NCBI GenBank assembly: GCA_016718505.1
Contig: JADKDE010000002.1
Coordinates: 186,001 to 250,000, forward strand
Reading direction: 5' to 3'
Length of the DNA stretch: 64,000 nucleotides
Origin: Saprospiraceae bacterium
Lineage (GTDB): Bacteria; Bacteroidota; Bacteroidia; Chitinophagales; Saprospiraceae
Position 1 is the first letter of the stretch; each line of letters starts with the position of its first letter. Shown here one piece after another: positions 8,455 to 17,633 of the stretch. A model generated the notes under the pieces. The model did not search any database. It saw only the letters and a list, made by a program, of their open reading frames with translations, and was not told the origin of the DNA. The translations under genes were made by a program, and so were the position numbers.

Positions 8455-9372
8455 ATGTTAAAAAGTAGCAAAATTTACATCGCAGGTCATAATGGAATGG
8501 TAGGATCTGCTATAAAAAGGCAACTTGAAAAGGAAGGTTATCAAAATATTATATGCAGGACTTCTAAAGAACTAGATCTGCGAAATCAAAAAGAAGTTCA
8601 AGATTTTTTTCTAGAGAATAAGCCAGAATATGTTTTTTTGGCAGCAGCAAAAGTTGGTGGAATTCTCGCTAATAATACCTACAGAGCTGAATTTATCTAT
8701 GACAACTTGATGATTGAGTGCAATATTATTCATAGTGCTTATGAAAATGGGGTCAAAAAACTTTTGTTTTTAGGTTCATCTTGTATTTATCCGAAATTTG
8801 CACCACAACCGATGAAGGAAGATGACCTGCTGACGGGAGTACTTGAATATACCAATGAGCCATACGCCATAGCAAAAATAGCTGGTATCAAGCTTTGTGA
8901 GAATTATAGATTGAGATATGGATGCGATTTTATCTCCGCCATGCCCACCAATTTATATGGCCCAGGTGACAATTATGATCTGGCCAACTCCCATGTTATT
9001 CCCGCCTTGCTAAGAAAATTTCATGAAGCAAAAGTTGAAAATCACGATCAAGTGACTATTTGGGGAAGTGGATCACCTTTCCGGGAGTTCATGCATGTAG
9101 ATGATCTTGCGCACGCTTGTATTTTTTTAATGGATTCATATTCTGACGCTCAATTTTTAAATGTTGGGACTGGTGAAGAATTCAGCATCAAAGAGCTCGC
9201 TCTATTAGTCAAAGAAGTCGTTGGGTTTCAAGGCCAAATTGTTTTTGATTCTTCCAAACCAGATGGTACACCGCGAAAGCTTATGGATCATACGCGACTT
9301 TCTGAATTGGGATTCAAGCCTAACATTTCGTTGCACGAAGGATTGTCACAAGTGTACAAAGCCGCTTTTTAA
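8455..9372 (+). CDS. fcl: GDP-L-fucose synthase
   Basis: This enzyme epimerises and reduces GDP-4-keto-6-deoxymannose to GDP-L-fucose with NADPH. The N-terminal motif is AGHNGMVGSAI. The characteristic AAAKVGGILANN segment lies near residue 63, the SSCIYP segment near residue 107 and the catalytic EPYAIAKIAG near residue 139. The NLYGPGDNYD signature and the HVIPALLRKFHEAK segment are also diagnostic of Fcl/WcaG. The length of 305 residues is normal. The partner gmd lies 106 bases downstream, so GDP-fucose can be made from GDP-mannose within this locus. Confidence 0.93.
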   Translation: MLKSSKIYIAGHNGMVGSAIKRQLEKEGYQNIICRTSKELDLRNQKEVQDFFLENKPEYVFLAAAKVGGILANNTYRAEFIYDNLMIECNIIHSAYENGVKKLLFLGSSCIYPKFAPQPMKEDDLLTGVLEYTNEPYAIAKIAGIKLCENYRLRYGCDFISAMPTNLYGPGDNYDLANSHVIPALLRKFHEAKVENHDQVTIWGSGSPFREFMHVDDLAHACIFLMDSYSDAQFLNVGTGEEFSIKELALLVKEVVGFQGQIVFDSSKPDGTPRKLMDHTRLSELGFKPNISLHEGLSQVYKAAF

Positions 9373-9478
9373 AAAGCTAGTCATCGAAATATGAGTAAAA
9401 TTTAAATTGACAAAATATTGGTTTTGTATAAAAGAAAAATGCTTTTAAAGATACGGGACCATATAAAATATAAATAAA

Positions 9479-10588
9479 ATGAAAAAGGCATTAATTACTG
9501 GAGTGACTGGTCAAGATGGAGCATATCTTTCAAGACTTCTTCTTTCCAAAGGTTATGAAGTTCATGGAATTAAAAGGAGGAGTTCATTGTTCAATACAGC
9601 AAGGATTGACGATATTTACCAGGATCCACATTTAGACAACATTAATTTTATTTTGCACCACGGAGATTTGTCCGATAGTACCAATATCATCCGAATAGTC
9701 CAAGAAGTACAACCTGATGAAATATACAATTTGGGTGCGATGAGTCATGTCCAAGTCTCCTTTGAAGAACCTGAATATTCTGCTGATGTAGATGGAATAG
9801 GTACTCTGAGGATTTTAGAGGCAGTTAGAATTTTGGGTTTAGAAAAAAAAACCAAGATTTATCAAGCATCAACTTCGGAACTTTACGGCTTGGTCCAAGA
9901 AGTTCCTCAAAGTGAAAAAACCCCTTTTTACCCGAGATCGCCTTATGCAGTCGCAAAATTGTACGCATATTGGATAACAGTGAACTATCGAGAAGCTTAT
10001 AATTTATTTGCTTGTAATGGGATCCTATTCAATCATGAATCACCCTTGAGAGGTGAAACATTTGTAACCCGTAAGATCACCAGAGCTGCAGCCAAGATAG
10101 CTTTAGGGTTACAAGATAAAATGTACTTGGGCAATTTAGATGCAAAACGGGACTGGGGACATGCTAAAGATTATGTAGAGCTGATGTGGAAAATCCTTCA
10201 ATATGAGAAAGCTGAAGATTGGGTCATTGCAACTGGTGTTACAACCAGTGTAAGAGATTTTGTCAAGATGTCTTTTGCTAATCTAGGGATTGTCATTGCT
10301 TTTGAAGGAGAAGGCATTAATGAGCTAGCCAAAGTTGTCAACTGTGAGGGAGAACATAAAATTACTCCAGGAACTATTGTTGTAAAAGTTGATCCAAAGT
10401 ATTTTAGACCGACCGAAGTTGAGTTATTAATAGGAGATCCAACCAAGGCAAAGTCTTTATTGGATTGGCAACCAAAATATGATGTACAATCACTTTGTAA
10501 AGAAATGGTTTTGGCTGATGTAGAATTGTTTAAGAAAGATCAAACTTTGAGGGAGGCTGGCTTTCATATTAGGAATGAGTTTGAATGA
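9479..10588 (+). CDS. gmd: GDP-mannose 4,6-dehydratase
   Basis: Converts GDP-D-mannose to GDP-4-keto-6-deoxy-D-mannose. At 369 residues it is of full normal length. It has the N-terminal GVTGQDGAYLSRLLL, the RRSSLFNTARID segment, NLGAMSHVQVSFEEPEY, the catalytic YPRSPYAVAKLYAYW and GILFNHESPLRGETFVTRKI, which are Gmd hallmarks. It supplies fcl just upstream. A second, shorter Gmd homologue is encoded at 18,050, presumably feeding a different branch. Confidence 0.94.
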   Translation: MKKALITGVTGQDGAYLSRLLLSKGYEVHGIKRRSSLFNTARIDDIYQDPHLDNINFILHHGDLSDSTNIIRIVQEVQPDEIYNLGAMSHVQVSFEEPEYSADVDGIGTLRILEAVRILGLEKKTKIYQASTSELYGLVQEVPQSEKTPFYPRSPYAVAKLYAYWITVNYREAYNLFACNGILFNHESPLRGETFVTRKITRAAAKIALGLQDKMYLGNLDAKRDWGHAKDYVELMWKILQYEKAEDWVIATGVTTSVRDFVKMSFANLGIVIAFEGEGINELAKVVNCEGEHKITPGTIVVKVDPKYFRPTEVELLIGDPTKAKSLLDWQPKYDVQSLCKEMVLADVELFKKDQTLREAGFHIRNEFE

Positions 10589-10628
10589 TTTTTCGCTCAA
10601 AATTTGGAGAGTTTAATATAAAAAGATA

Positions 10629-11591
10629 ATGAAAAAAAATATATTAGTGACGGGTGGTGCGGGGTTTATAGGATCAAACTTGGTTGAACACTTGTTGAAG
10701 GATGAAAGAGTAGGGAATGTAAGGGTTCTTGATAATCTTTCTACGGGTTATAGGGAGAATATGGACGGCTTTAAAAATGACCCAAGGTTTTCTTTTCTAG
10801 AAGGCGATATCAGGGATTTAGATACTTGCCTCAAGGCTTGTGAAGGAATCGATTTAATCACCCACCAAGCCGCATTGGGTTCTGTGCCTAGAAGTATAAA
10901 AGATCCTCTGACTACCAATGCCGTAAATATTTCTGGTATGTTGAATGTACTTCAAGCCGCTATACAGTCTGGAATAAAGAGAGTAGTTTTTGCAGCTTCT
11001 TCCTCAACATACGGCGATAGCAAAGGACTTCCAAAAGTGGAGGATGTTATAGGGAGACCGCTTTCCCCATACGCAGTTACGAAATACGTCAATGAACTGT
11101 ATGCAGATGTTTTCGCTAAAACTTATGGTCTAGAATATATTGGTCTAAGATATTTTAATGTATTTGGTCCAAGACAAAGCCCCAATGGAGCCTACGCCGC
11201 AGTGATTCCGCTTTTCTTCAAACATGCGACTGAAAACACACCACCAACCATCAATGGAGATGGTGCCAACAGTAGAGATTTTACTTATGTTGAAAATGCT
11301 GTACAAGCCAATATTTTGGCATTATTTACGGATAATAAAGAGGCTGTAAATCAGATTTATAATGTTGCATGTGGCGAACAGACCTCGCTCAATGAATTAT
11401 GGGCTATAATCAAAGAAATAACAGGTAGCAACATCGACCCAATACATGGTCCCAATAGGGCAGGGGATATTCCACACAGCCTTGCGGATATAGGTAAAAT
11501 TAAAGAAAAACTGGGGTATGAACCTCAAATTTTAATTAGAAAAGGATTGTCAAATTTGTATTTGTGTATTTTTGAAAAAAATTGGAACTAA
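10629..11591 (+). CDS. WbpP/TviC-like UDP-N-acetylhexosamine(uronate) 4-epimerase
   Basis: Extended SDR of 320 residues. It has GGAGFIGSN at the N-terminus, HQAALGSVPRSIKDPLTTN near residue 84 (a segment characteristic of the WbpP/TviC branch), ASSSTYGDS, the catalytic SPYAVTK, and LRYFNVFGPRQSPNGAYAAV. The family interconverts UDP-GlcNAc and UDP-GalNAc or the corresponding uronates. Combined with the TviB-type dehydrogenase at the left end, it would give a UDP-GalNAcA pathway. It starts 40 bases after gmd, and the next gene begins 2 bases after its stop. Confidence 0.85.
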   Translation: MKKNILVTGGAGFIGSNLVEHLLKDERVGNVRVLDNLSTGYRENMDGFKNDPRFSFLEGDIRDLDTCLKACEGIDLITHQAALGSVPRSIKDPLTTNAVNISGMLNVLQAAIQSGIKRVVFAASSSTYGDSKGLPKVEDVIGRPLSPYAVTKYVNELYADVFAKTYGLEYIGLRYFNVFGPRQSPNGAYAAVIPLFFKHATENTPPTINGDGANSRDFTYVENAVQANILALFTDNKEAVNQIYNVACGEQTSLNELWAIIKEITGSNIDPIHGPNRAGDIPHSLADIGKIKEKLGYEPQILIRKGLSNLYLCIFEKNWN

Positions 11592-11593
11592 AT

Positions 11594-12616
11594 ATGAATA
11601 TATTGTGTATAATCCCTGCCCGTTCGGGAAGTAAGTCTATAATTGATAAGAATATTCAATCATTTTTTGGTAAACCCCTTTTAGCCCACTCTATCGAACA
11701 TTCTTTAAGCTCCAAATTAATAACTAGAACAATCTTGAGTACTGATAGCGAATATTATGCAAATTTTGGTAAATCATTCGGTGCAGAAATTCCTTTTCTA
11801 AGACCTACCGAATTTTCTCTGGATTTATCTACAGATTTGGATGTATTTTTACATGCCTTAAATCATTTAAAGTTAACTGAAAACTATGTCCCTGATTTGG
11901 TAGTGCATTTAAGGCCAACTACCCCTATTAGAAATGTTGATGAAATTGACCAAATGATTGAAATTCTCATTAGAAACAAGAATGCTGATAGTATCAGGTC
12001 GATCTCAAAGTCAAATGAAACTCCATATAAAATGTGGTTCAAAAATGAAAATAACCAAATTTTACCGATTATTGCTGATGATAATTTCAAAGAACCATAT
12101 AACCTGCCAAGACAAATACTACCAAAAACTTATATTCAAAATGCTTCAGTAGATGTAATTAGAACTGCTACCATTACAGAGTTAAGATCAATGACTGGGT
12201 CTTATATTCTTGGGTATGAAATGGAAGATTTCATAGATATAGATTATTTAGTTGATTTTCAAAATGCTCAAAATCAAATAGATATAAACGTTATAAATAA
12301 GAAATTTTGTTTTGATATTGATGGAGTAGTGGCACAATTATCCCCCAATAATGACTATAATTTAGCACAACCAAATTGGGAGATGATTGCAAAAATAAAT
12401 GAATTATATGAAAAAGATAACCATATAATTTTATTTACAGCAAGAGGGTCAGAAACAGGAATAGATTGGTATGAAATTACAAAAAACCAACTTTTAGAAT
12501 GGAACGTTAAATTCCATGAGTTTTATACAGGCAAACCTAATGCAGATTTCTATATAGACGATAAAAATTTATTAATTTCTCAAATTTTAAAAAATAGGTA
12601 CAATGTCAATTTTTAA
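11594..12616 (+). CDS. CMP-sugar (nonulosonate) cytidylyltransferase fused to a HAD phosphatase domain
   Basis: I chose the ATG two bases after the preceding stop. A TTG twelve bases earlier would overlap it. The first ~225 residues are a NeuA/PseF-like cytidylyltransferase with IPARSGSKSI, DKN and HLRPTTPIRN. Residues ~236-340 are a compact HAD-superfamily domain with the nucleophile motif FDIDGVV near 240, LFTARG and a late acidic FYIDDKNL. Cytidylyltransferases of this family activate sialic-acid-like sugars with CTP. A HAD domain suggests that a phosphorylated nonulosonate is dephosphorylated by the same polypeptide. The gene overlaps the NeuB-like gene by 14 bases. Domain calls are firm. 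The chemistry of the sugar is inferred. Confidence 0.85.
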   Translation: MNILCIIPARSGSKSIIDKNIQSFFGKPLLAHSIEHSLSSKLITRTILSTDSEYYANFGKSFGAEIPFLRPTEFSLDLSTDLDVFLHALNHLKLTENYVPDLVVHLRPTTPIRNVDEIDQMIEILIRNKNADSIRSISKSNETPYKMWFKNENNQILPIIADDNFKEPYNLPRQILPKTYIQNASVDVIRTATITELRSMTGSYILGYEMEDFIDIDYLVDFQNAQNQIDINVINKKFCFDIDGVVAQLSPNNDYNLAQPNWEMIAKINELYEKDNHIILFTARGSETGIDWYEITKNQLLEWNVKFHEFYTGKPNADFYIDDKNLLISQILKNRYNVNF

Positions 12617-14093
12617 TGACCTTATAGTGTTTGAAATGGCGAACAACCATCAAGGAGATGTCAACCATGGATTGATGATAATTGAACAAATGGCACATTT
12701 GGTAAAAAAGTATAACCTTAATGCCATAGTAAAATTACAATATAGGCAATTAGATTCTTTCATACATCCAATTAAAAGGAAAGATACTTCAATTCATTAT
12801 ATTCAGCGATTTCTTTCAACTGAATTGAAAAACCAGGAATTGAAATTACTCGTCGATGCCACAAAAAAAGCTGGTATGAAATCTATGGTTACACCATTCG
12901 ATGAAGAGTCAGTTGATATTTTGGTCCAGCATAATGTTGATATTATAAAAGTAGCAAGTTGCAGTGCAGACGATTGGCCTTTGTTAGAAAAAATAGCCTC
13001 CGCAGGGTTACCTGTACTTGCTTCAACTGGGGGGATATCTGTTAATGAAACAGATAACCTTGTTTCTTTTTTTACACATAGGACTTCAGATTTTGGGTTA
13101 ATGCACTGTGTAAGCATTTATCCAACTCCTAATGACCTTTTGCATATAGCCTATATTGAAAAATTAATTAAAAGGTATCCAGGAGTTCCCATTGGATGGT
13201 CGGGACATGAACCTCCTAATAATAATTTGGTTGTTCAATTAGCAATAGCTAAAGGTGCTAAAATGTTAGAAAGACATGTAGGGATTCCTACCCAGGATTC
13301 TAAACTTAATGCTTACTCAATGTCACCTGATGAAGTGGATGCTTGGTTATCATCAATACAGGAGGCAAAATCCATTTTAGGGGATGGGTCAAAATATGTT
13401 ACTCATAATGAGAAAAAATCATTGTTAGATTTGAAAAGAGGTGTTTTTGTTAAGGGGAATATAAAAAAAGGTCAAGAATTAACTGAAGCCAATTGTTATT
13501 TTGCTTTTCCATGTGAAGAAAATCAATTGACTTCTGGTGAATTTGGCCAATTAAGAGCAACGTTTAAAGCTACAAAGGATTATAAAGAGAATGAGGCAGT
13601 TTTTGAATCAACTAAAGATGACACATACCATGTAGTTAGAAAAATAATTCATGAAGCCAAAGGTATGCTTGCTGAATCTAATGTAGTATTGACACCAGAT
13701 GCCCAAATTGAATTGTCCCATCATTTTGGTCTTCAAGACTTTAGAAATAATGGTTGTCTGCTAGTGTCAATGGTGAATAGAGAATATTGCAAAAAAATAA
13801 TAGTTGTTTTCCCAAATCAATCACACCCAGAACAATACCACGTTAAAAAAGAAGAAACTTTTCATATCCTATCTGGTGATTTAATTCTTGTACTTAACGG
13901 AATTAAATATCATTTGAAAAAAGGCGACATAAAAACGTTGGAAAGAGGAGTAAGACATTCATTTACAAGTGAAAATGGCTGTATTTTTGAAGAAATTTCT
14001 TCAACACACTATAGATCTGATTCTTTTTATTTAGATCCAAGAATAGCCGAGCAAGATCCAATGTCCAGAAAAACAATAATTGATTTCTTTTAA
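12603..14093 (+). CDS. neuB: NeuB-family nonulosonic acid synthase with SAF and cupin domains
   Basis: A 496-residue fusion. Residues 1-270 form a PEP-dependent NeuB-type aldolase barrel (EMANNHQGD at 11-19, KLQYRQ, KVASCSADDWP, GWSGHE with His202, ERHVG with His225). Residues 278-345 form an antifreeze-like SAF domain (RGVFVKGNIKKGQEL). Residues ~360-480 form a cupin with HPEQYHVKKEE at 408-418, His452 and EEISSTHYRSDSFY. The cupin resembles sugar isomerases of the D-lyxose/mannose isomerase type. The family condenses a hexose or hexosamine (or its 6-phosphate) with PEP. It partners with the upstream CMP-synthetase/HAD fusion. No NeuC, Pse or Leg precursor genes are nearby, so the precursor remains open. 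Confidence 0.88.
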   Translation: MSIFNDLIVFEMANNHQGDVNHGLMIIEQMAHLVKKYNLNAIVKLQYRQLDSFIHPIKRKDTSIHYIQRFLSTELKNQELKLLVDATKKAGMKSMVTPFDEESVDILVQHNVDIIKVASCSADDWPLLEKIASAGLPVLASTGGISVNETDNLVSFFTHRTSDFGLMHCVSIYPTPNDLLHIAYIEKLIKRYPGVPIGWSGHEPPNNNLVVQLAIAKGAKMLERHVGIPTQDSKLNAYSMSPDEVDAWLSSIQEAKSILGDGSKYVTHNEKKSLLDLKRGVFVKGNIKKGQELTEANCYFAFPCEENQLTSGEFGQLRATFKATKDYKENEAVFESTKDDTYHVVRKIIHEAKGMLAESNVVLTPDAQIELSHHFGLQDFRNNGCLLVSMVNREYCKKIIVVFPNQSHPEQYHVKKEETFHILSGDLILVLNGIKYHLKKGDIKTLERGVRHSFTSENGCIFEEISSTHYRSDSFYLDPRIAEQDPMSRKTIIDFF

Positions 14094-14101
14094 AAATTTT
14101 T

Positions 14102-14950
14102 ATGAAAAAAATAATTTATAAAGGTAAAATTAGAGAAGGAGCAGTAGGCACATTGTCAACTGAAGATTTCGAAGTTATTTATGATGACGAATTAAAATAT
14201 GCATATTTGAATCCTTTTCCAGAAATAAATTATTCTGACGATTCTTACAGGACTTCAGTAAATAACTCAAATAGTGTTAACAAATATTTTGAATTGCATG
14301 ATAAATCTTGTATTAACTACCTGAATCAATATAATGAATATATAAAAAGAGATATGGTTATCGCAGATGTTGGCTGTGGAGGAGGGTCATTACTTGATCA
14401 TATTTCAGGAATATGTAGTAAAACAATAGCGATTGAGCCTAATCAAGAGTATCAAAAAGACTTATCGAGAAGAGGGCACAAAACATATGGTAGTATCGAT
14501 AAGGCAGTTATCGAATATGGAAATAAAGTAGATTTAGTAGTAAGCAATCATGTCATTGAGCACGTAAATGATCCAAATAAGTTTATTGCAGATATTAAAA
14601 AATTATTAAAACCCACCGGAATAGGGATCATCATCACTCCAAATTATAATGATATACTTTTAAAATTAGATTTTGAGACCTTTGCTCCTTTCTTTTTTAG
14701 AAAAGTCCACCCCCTTTATTTGACATCTGAATCATTACAATTGATTTTGGAGAAAAATGATTTGAAATACCTCGAAACCAAATTTATACATGAGTTTGGA
14801 ATGGCAAATGCTCTGAATTGGATAAAATTAAAAAAGCCAACAGGCAACAATCCTATAGAAGGCATTAATAATCTAGCTGACAACCTCTGGAAATCATATT
14901 TGGTTCAAACAGGACAAACCAAAGATTTTGCTATAATTTTTGAAAAATAG
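14102..14950 (+). CDS. Class I SAM-dependent methyltransferase
   Basis: A 282-residue protein starting 8 bases after neuB. The SAM site is VIADVGCGGGSLLDH near residue 85, followed by the acidic AIEPNQEY. VVSNHVIEHVNDPNKF near residue 140 and a LLKPTGIGIIITPNYND strand complete the fold. The spacing and the G-x-x-Y-x-SI-x-x-A pattern match the next gene, so they look like paralogues. The position within the nonulosonate module suggests O- or N-methylation of that sugar or of the growing chain. This is inference. Confidence 0.8.
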   Translation: MKKIIYKGKIREGAVGTLSTEDFEVIYDDELKYAYLNPFPEINYSDDSYRTSVNNSNSVNKYFELHDKSCINYLNQYNEYIKRDMVIADVGCGGGSLLDHISGICSKTIAIEPNQEYQKDLSRRGHKTYGSIDKAVIEYGNKVDLVVSNHVIEHVNDPNKFIADIKKLLKPTGIGIIITPNYNDILLKLDFETFAPFFFRKVHPLYLTSESLQLILEKNDLKYLETKFIHEFGMANALNWIKLKKPTGNNPIEGINNLADNLWKSYLVQTGQTKDFAIIFEK

Positions 14951-15025
14951 ATTAAAAATAACCTCTTAATAATAATAAAAGCAAATATTTGTTTTTGTAT
15001 TACTTAAAAAATTAAAATAAACATA

Positions 15026-15916
15026 ATGGAATTAAATTCAAACAATATTAGGAAATTATTGATAGATTTAGAAATATGCACAGAATCCTCCATTAAGGAA
15101 TATTATCCTAGAGTAAGGGATAACGATAATATTTCTGTCTTAAAATGCAACAAATCAGGTGTAATATTTTTATCAGACGCTACTCATATGAATATGGAAT
15201 ATTATGAGCAGAAAAATTCTTTTAATTACTTAGTGAAGGGTTTAGAAAGAAAGCATTCAAAGGCCGTAGGTGCAGAAGATGAAGAAAGGAGGGCGAATCA
15301 GTTAAAATATCTAATTACAAATAAAAAATGGCTTGATGTGGGTACAGGAGGTGGAGGAGTTTTAGATCTATTATCTCCTTATGCAAGTGAAACACATGCA
15401 GTAGAGCCACAATCGGATTTTCGTAATGAATTGATTGATTTGGGATATACTATGTATAGATCAATTGAAGATGCAGAGGATCAATATTACGATGTTATTT
15501 CCCTTTTCCATGTTTTGGAACATTTTACCACACCTATAGAAAGTTTAAAATCAATAAGAAATAAGTTATCAGAAAGAGGGAAAATTTTTATTGAAATACC
15601 ACATGCAAGGGATTTTTTGATTTCTTTTTTTGAATTAGAGTCTTTTAAGGCATTTACTTTTTGGAGCGAACATATCATTCTTCATACCAGAGAAAGCGTC
15701 AAAGCATTTCTTTTAGAAGCTGGTTTTAATAATATTGTTGTTAATAATTTTCAGAGATATCCTTTGGCCAATCATCTTCACTGGTTGAATAAAAATAAGC
15801 CAGGAGGACACAAGGAATGGCCTTTTTTAAGATCCGAGTTGATGGATTTAGAATACTCAAATATGTTAAAAGGTTTGGATATGACCGATACTTTATTGAT
15901 AACAGCGACTAAATAG
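15026..15916 (+). CDS. Class I SAM-dependent methyltransferase
   Basis: A 296-residue protein. The first ~90 residues form a distinct N-terminal part (KCNKSGVIFLSD) before the SAM domain, which begins with KWLDVGTGGGGVLDLL near residue 108, AVEPQSDF, and SLFHVLEHFTTP near residue 157. It parallels the preceding methyltransferase, with an equivalent G-Y-x-x-Y-x-SI-x-x-A segment. The 75-base gap before it is AT-rich with no obvious terminator. It probably methylates a sugar of the nonulosonate-containing repeat. The target is unknown. Confidence 0.8.
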   Translation: MELNSNNIRKLLIDLEICTESSIKEYYPRVRDNDNISVLKCNKSGVIFLSDATHMNMEYYEQKNSFNYLVKGLERKHSKAVGAEDEERRANQLKYLITNKKWLDVGTGGGGVLDLLSPYASETHAVEPQSDFRNELIDLGYTMYRSIEDAEDQYYDVISLFHVLEHFTTPIESLKSIRNKLSERGKIFIEIPHARDFLISFFELESFKAFTFWSEHIILHTRESVKAFLLEAGFNNIVVNNFQRYPLANHLHWLNKNKPGGHKEWPFLRSELMDLEYSNMLKGLDMTDTLLITATK

Positions 15917-16057
15917 TGATCTTACTTTTTCAAAAACTAGTACAACTTTGTGCTTTCTGTCAATATTATCATTTGAATTTTATTGTTTTCTAAGCACATT
16001 AACTTGAAAAGTAATTTTTTTAAATATAGTATTATTGTTAGTCGAAGTAAAAAGAGC

Positions 16058-17614
16058 ATGGAATTGAAGGAAAAAGTATTGATTAATTTAAAGCAATTAT
16101 ATCGGATTTTCGGAAAACAAGAAAATACCGCAATTAAGCAATGGCAACAAAATTTAAAGACAACCCAATTAAATGGAAAAAAGGTATTAGTTTCGGTTTT
16201 GAGGAATGGTACATGGATAGAGTGGGGTCTTTATTCAGGATGTGTTATTAGACAAAAAGGGTACCAACCTATATTTTTATATCAAAAATCTGAAATAGAA
16301 AAATTTTATGGTATCAATTCGTATTTTTGGAAAAAAGCCCAACAAATACCTGACTCTATATTTATTGATATTGACCAATTTGTAGACAAAGCCTTCAACC
16401 TTGATTCTAATGAGCTACCTCTTTATATAATCGATGCAATTGCTTACGATTTTCATGTTGAGAGAGAAGATGTTTTGGTTGGAAATAAAAAGTACCAAAA
16501 ATCAATTGCAAAATTGATGTTTGAATCAAATGCAGCTGCAAAAGCTCTTATTTACGCAGTTGAAACGTATGAAATTGACCGATTTTTTTGTTATAGTGGA
16601 TTGATTGGAATTACTCCAACATTGTTGCAAAAAGCAAATGAACGAAATCTTTTAACCATTTGTCTTGAAGGTTGGGCGTGGAAAAAGGGTCACGTAATTT
16701 ATAATTTTAATAGACCTGCACTTGAGTATAATATATTAGCTTGGATGAAGTATTATGGTTGGGATAAAGAAAAGGAAGAGACCATAAATGAGTATTTAGC
16801 TTTTCAAGATGGTACTGTAAATGCATCTGATATAAAATGGTTAAAGGGATTTTATAACGTTCAACAATCGAAAACTGGAGATCCAATTGACCAAAATATA
16901 TTAGACTTTACAAACAAATACAAAAAATCCTTTCTTTTGGCACCAAATGTAATCGGAGATAGTTCTACTTTGAACCGTGAGACCATTTTTAAGAGTCAAA
17001 GGGAGTGGATTAAAGAGATTGTTGAGTATTTTAGAAATAATAAGCATATATCACTAATCATTAGAGCCCATCCTGCAGAAGTTTGGGTATCCAACAAAGT
17101 TGTATTGAAACTAGGAGATTATGCTGAAAAACTAGCCGAAGGAGTAGAAAATATCTTGGTAATTAGGTCTGAGCAAAAAGTCAATACTTTCGCCCTAATT
17201 ACTTCAATAAAGTGTGGATTAATATGGCTGAGCTCGGTAGGAGTTGACCTTGTTGCAAGAAATATCCCAATCGTTTGTGCAGCCTCAGCTAAATATGATG
17301 ATATTGGAATAATGGATATTCCAAAAACGAAAGCTGAGTATTTTACCATGCTTGAAAATATTGGAAAGACACAATCAACTTCTACTAGCACAAACCAAAA
17401 GCTTGCAGCAAAAAAATATTTATATACTGTATTTCGAGGATTTTCTTTCCCAGCTCAGGGCGAAACATATTCAGCCCAGTCTTTACGAATTAATAAGATG
17501 CCACACCAATCAGAGCACGAAGACTTTTATGATATTATACTAGGAGAAATGGCAAGACCTGATGAAGATTACATTACTAACGGCACAATTAATCATCAAC
17601 AAATAAAATATTGA
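16058..17614 (+). CDS. Capsule-polysaccharide-type (KpsC/KpsS-like) glycosyltransferase, putative
   Basis: I chose the ATG at 16058 (518 residues). The frame extends back to a TTG at 15983, giving a less convincing N-terminus. Features are WIEWGLYSGCVIRQKGYQ near the start, ICLEGWAWKKGH in the middle, and then a C-terminal GT-B-like half with FLLAPNVIGDSSTLN, ISLIIRAHPAEVW and LIWLSSVGVDLVARNIP. The AHP and SSVG-type segments are typical of capsule polysaccharide transferases and nonulosonate/Kdo-type transferases. The location next to a CMP-sugar synthetase fits a transferase using that CMP sugar. The family call is moderate and the donor is inferred. Confidence 0.6.
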   Translation: MELKEKVLINLKQLYRIFGKQENTAIKQWQQNLKTTQLNGKKVLVSVLRNGTWIEWGLYSGCVIRQKGYQPIFLYQKSEIEKFYGINSYFWKKAQQIPDSIFIDIDQFVDKAFNLDSNELPLYIIDAIAYDFHVEREDVLVGNKKYQKSIAKLMFESNAAAKALIYAVETYEIDRFFCYSGLIGITPTLLQKANERNLLTICLEGWAWKKGHVIYNFNRPALEYNILAWMKYYGWDKEKEETINEYLAFQDGTVNASDIKWLKGFYNVQQSKTGDPIDQNILDFTNKYKKSFLLAPNVIGDSSTLNRETIFKSQREWIKEIVEYFRNNKHISLIIRAHPAEVWVSNKVVLKLGDYAEKLAEGVENILVIRSEQKVNTFALITSIKCGLIWLSSVGVDLVARNIPIVCAASAKYDDIGIMDIPKTKAEYFTMLENIGKTQSTSTSTNQKLAAKKYLYTVFRGFSFPAQGETYSAQSLRINKMPHQSEHEDFYDIILGEMARPDEDYITNGTINHQQIKY

Positions 17615-17633
17615 TCAAAATAAATTAAATAAA

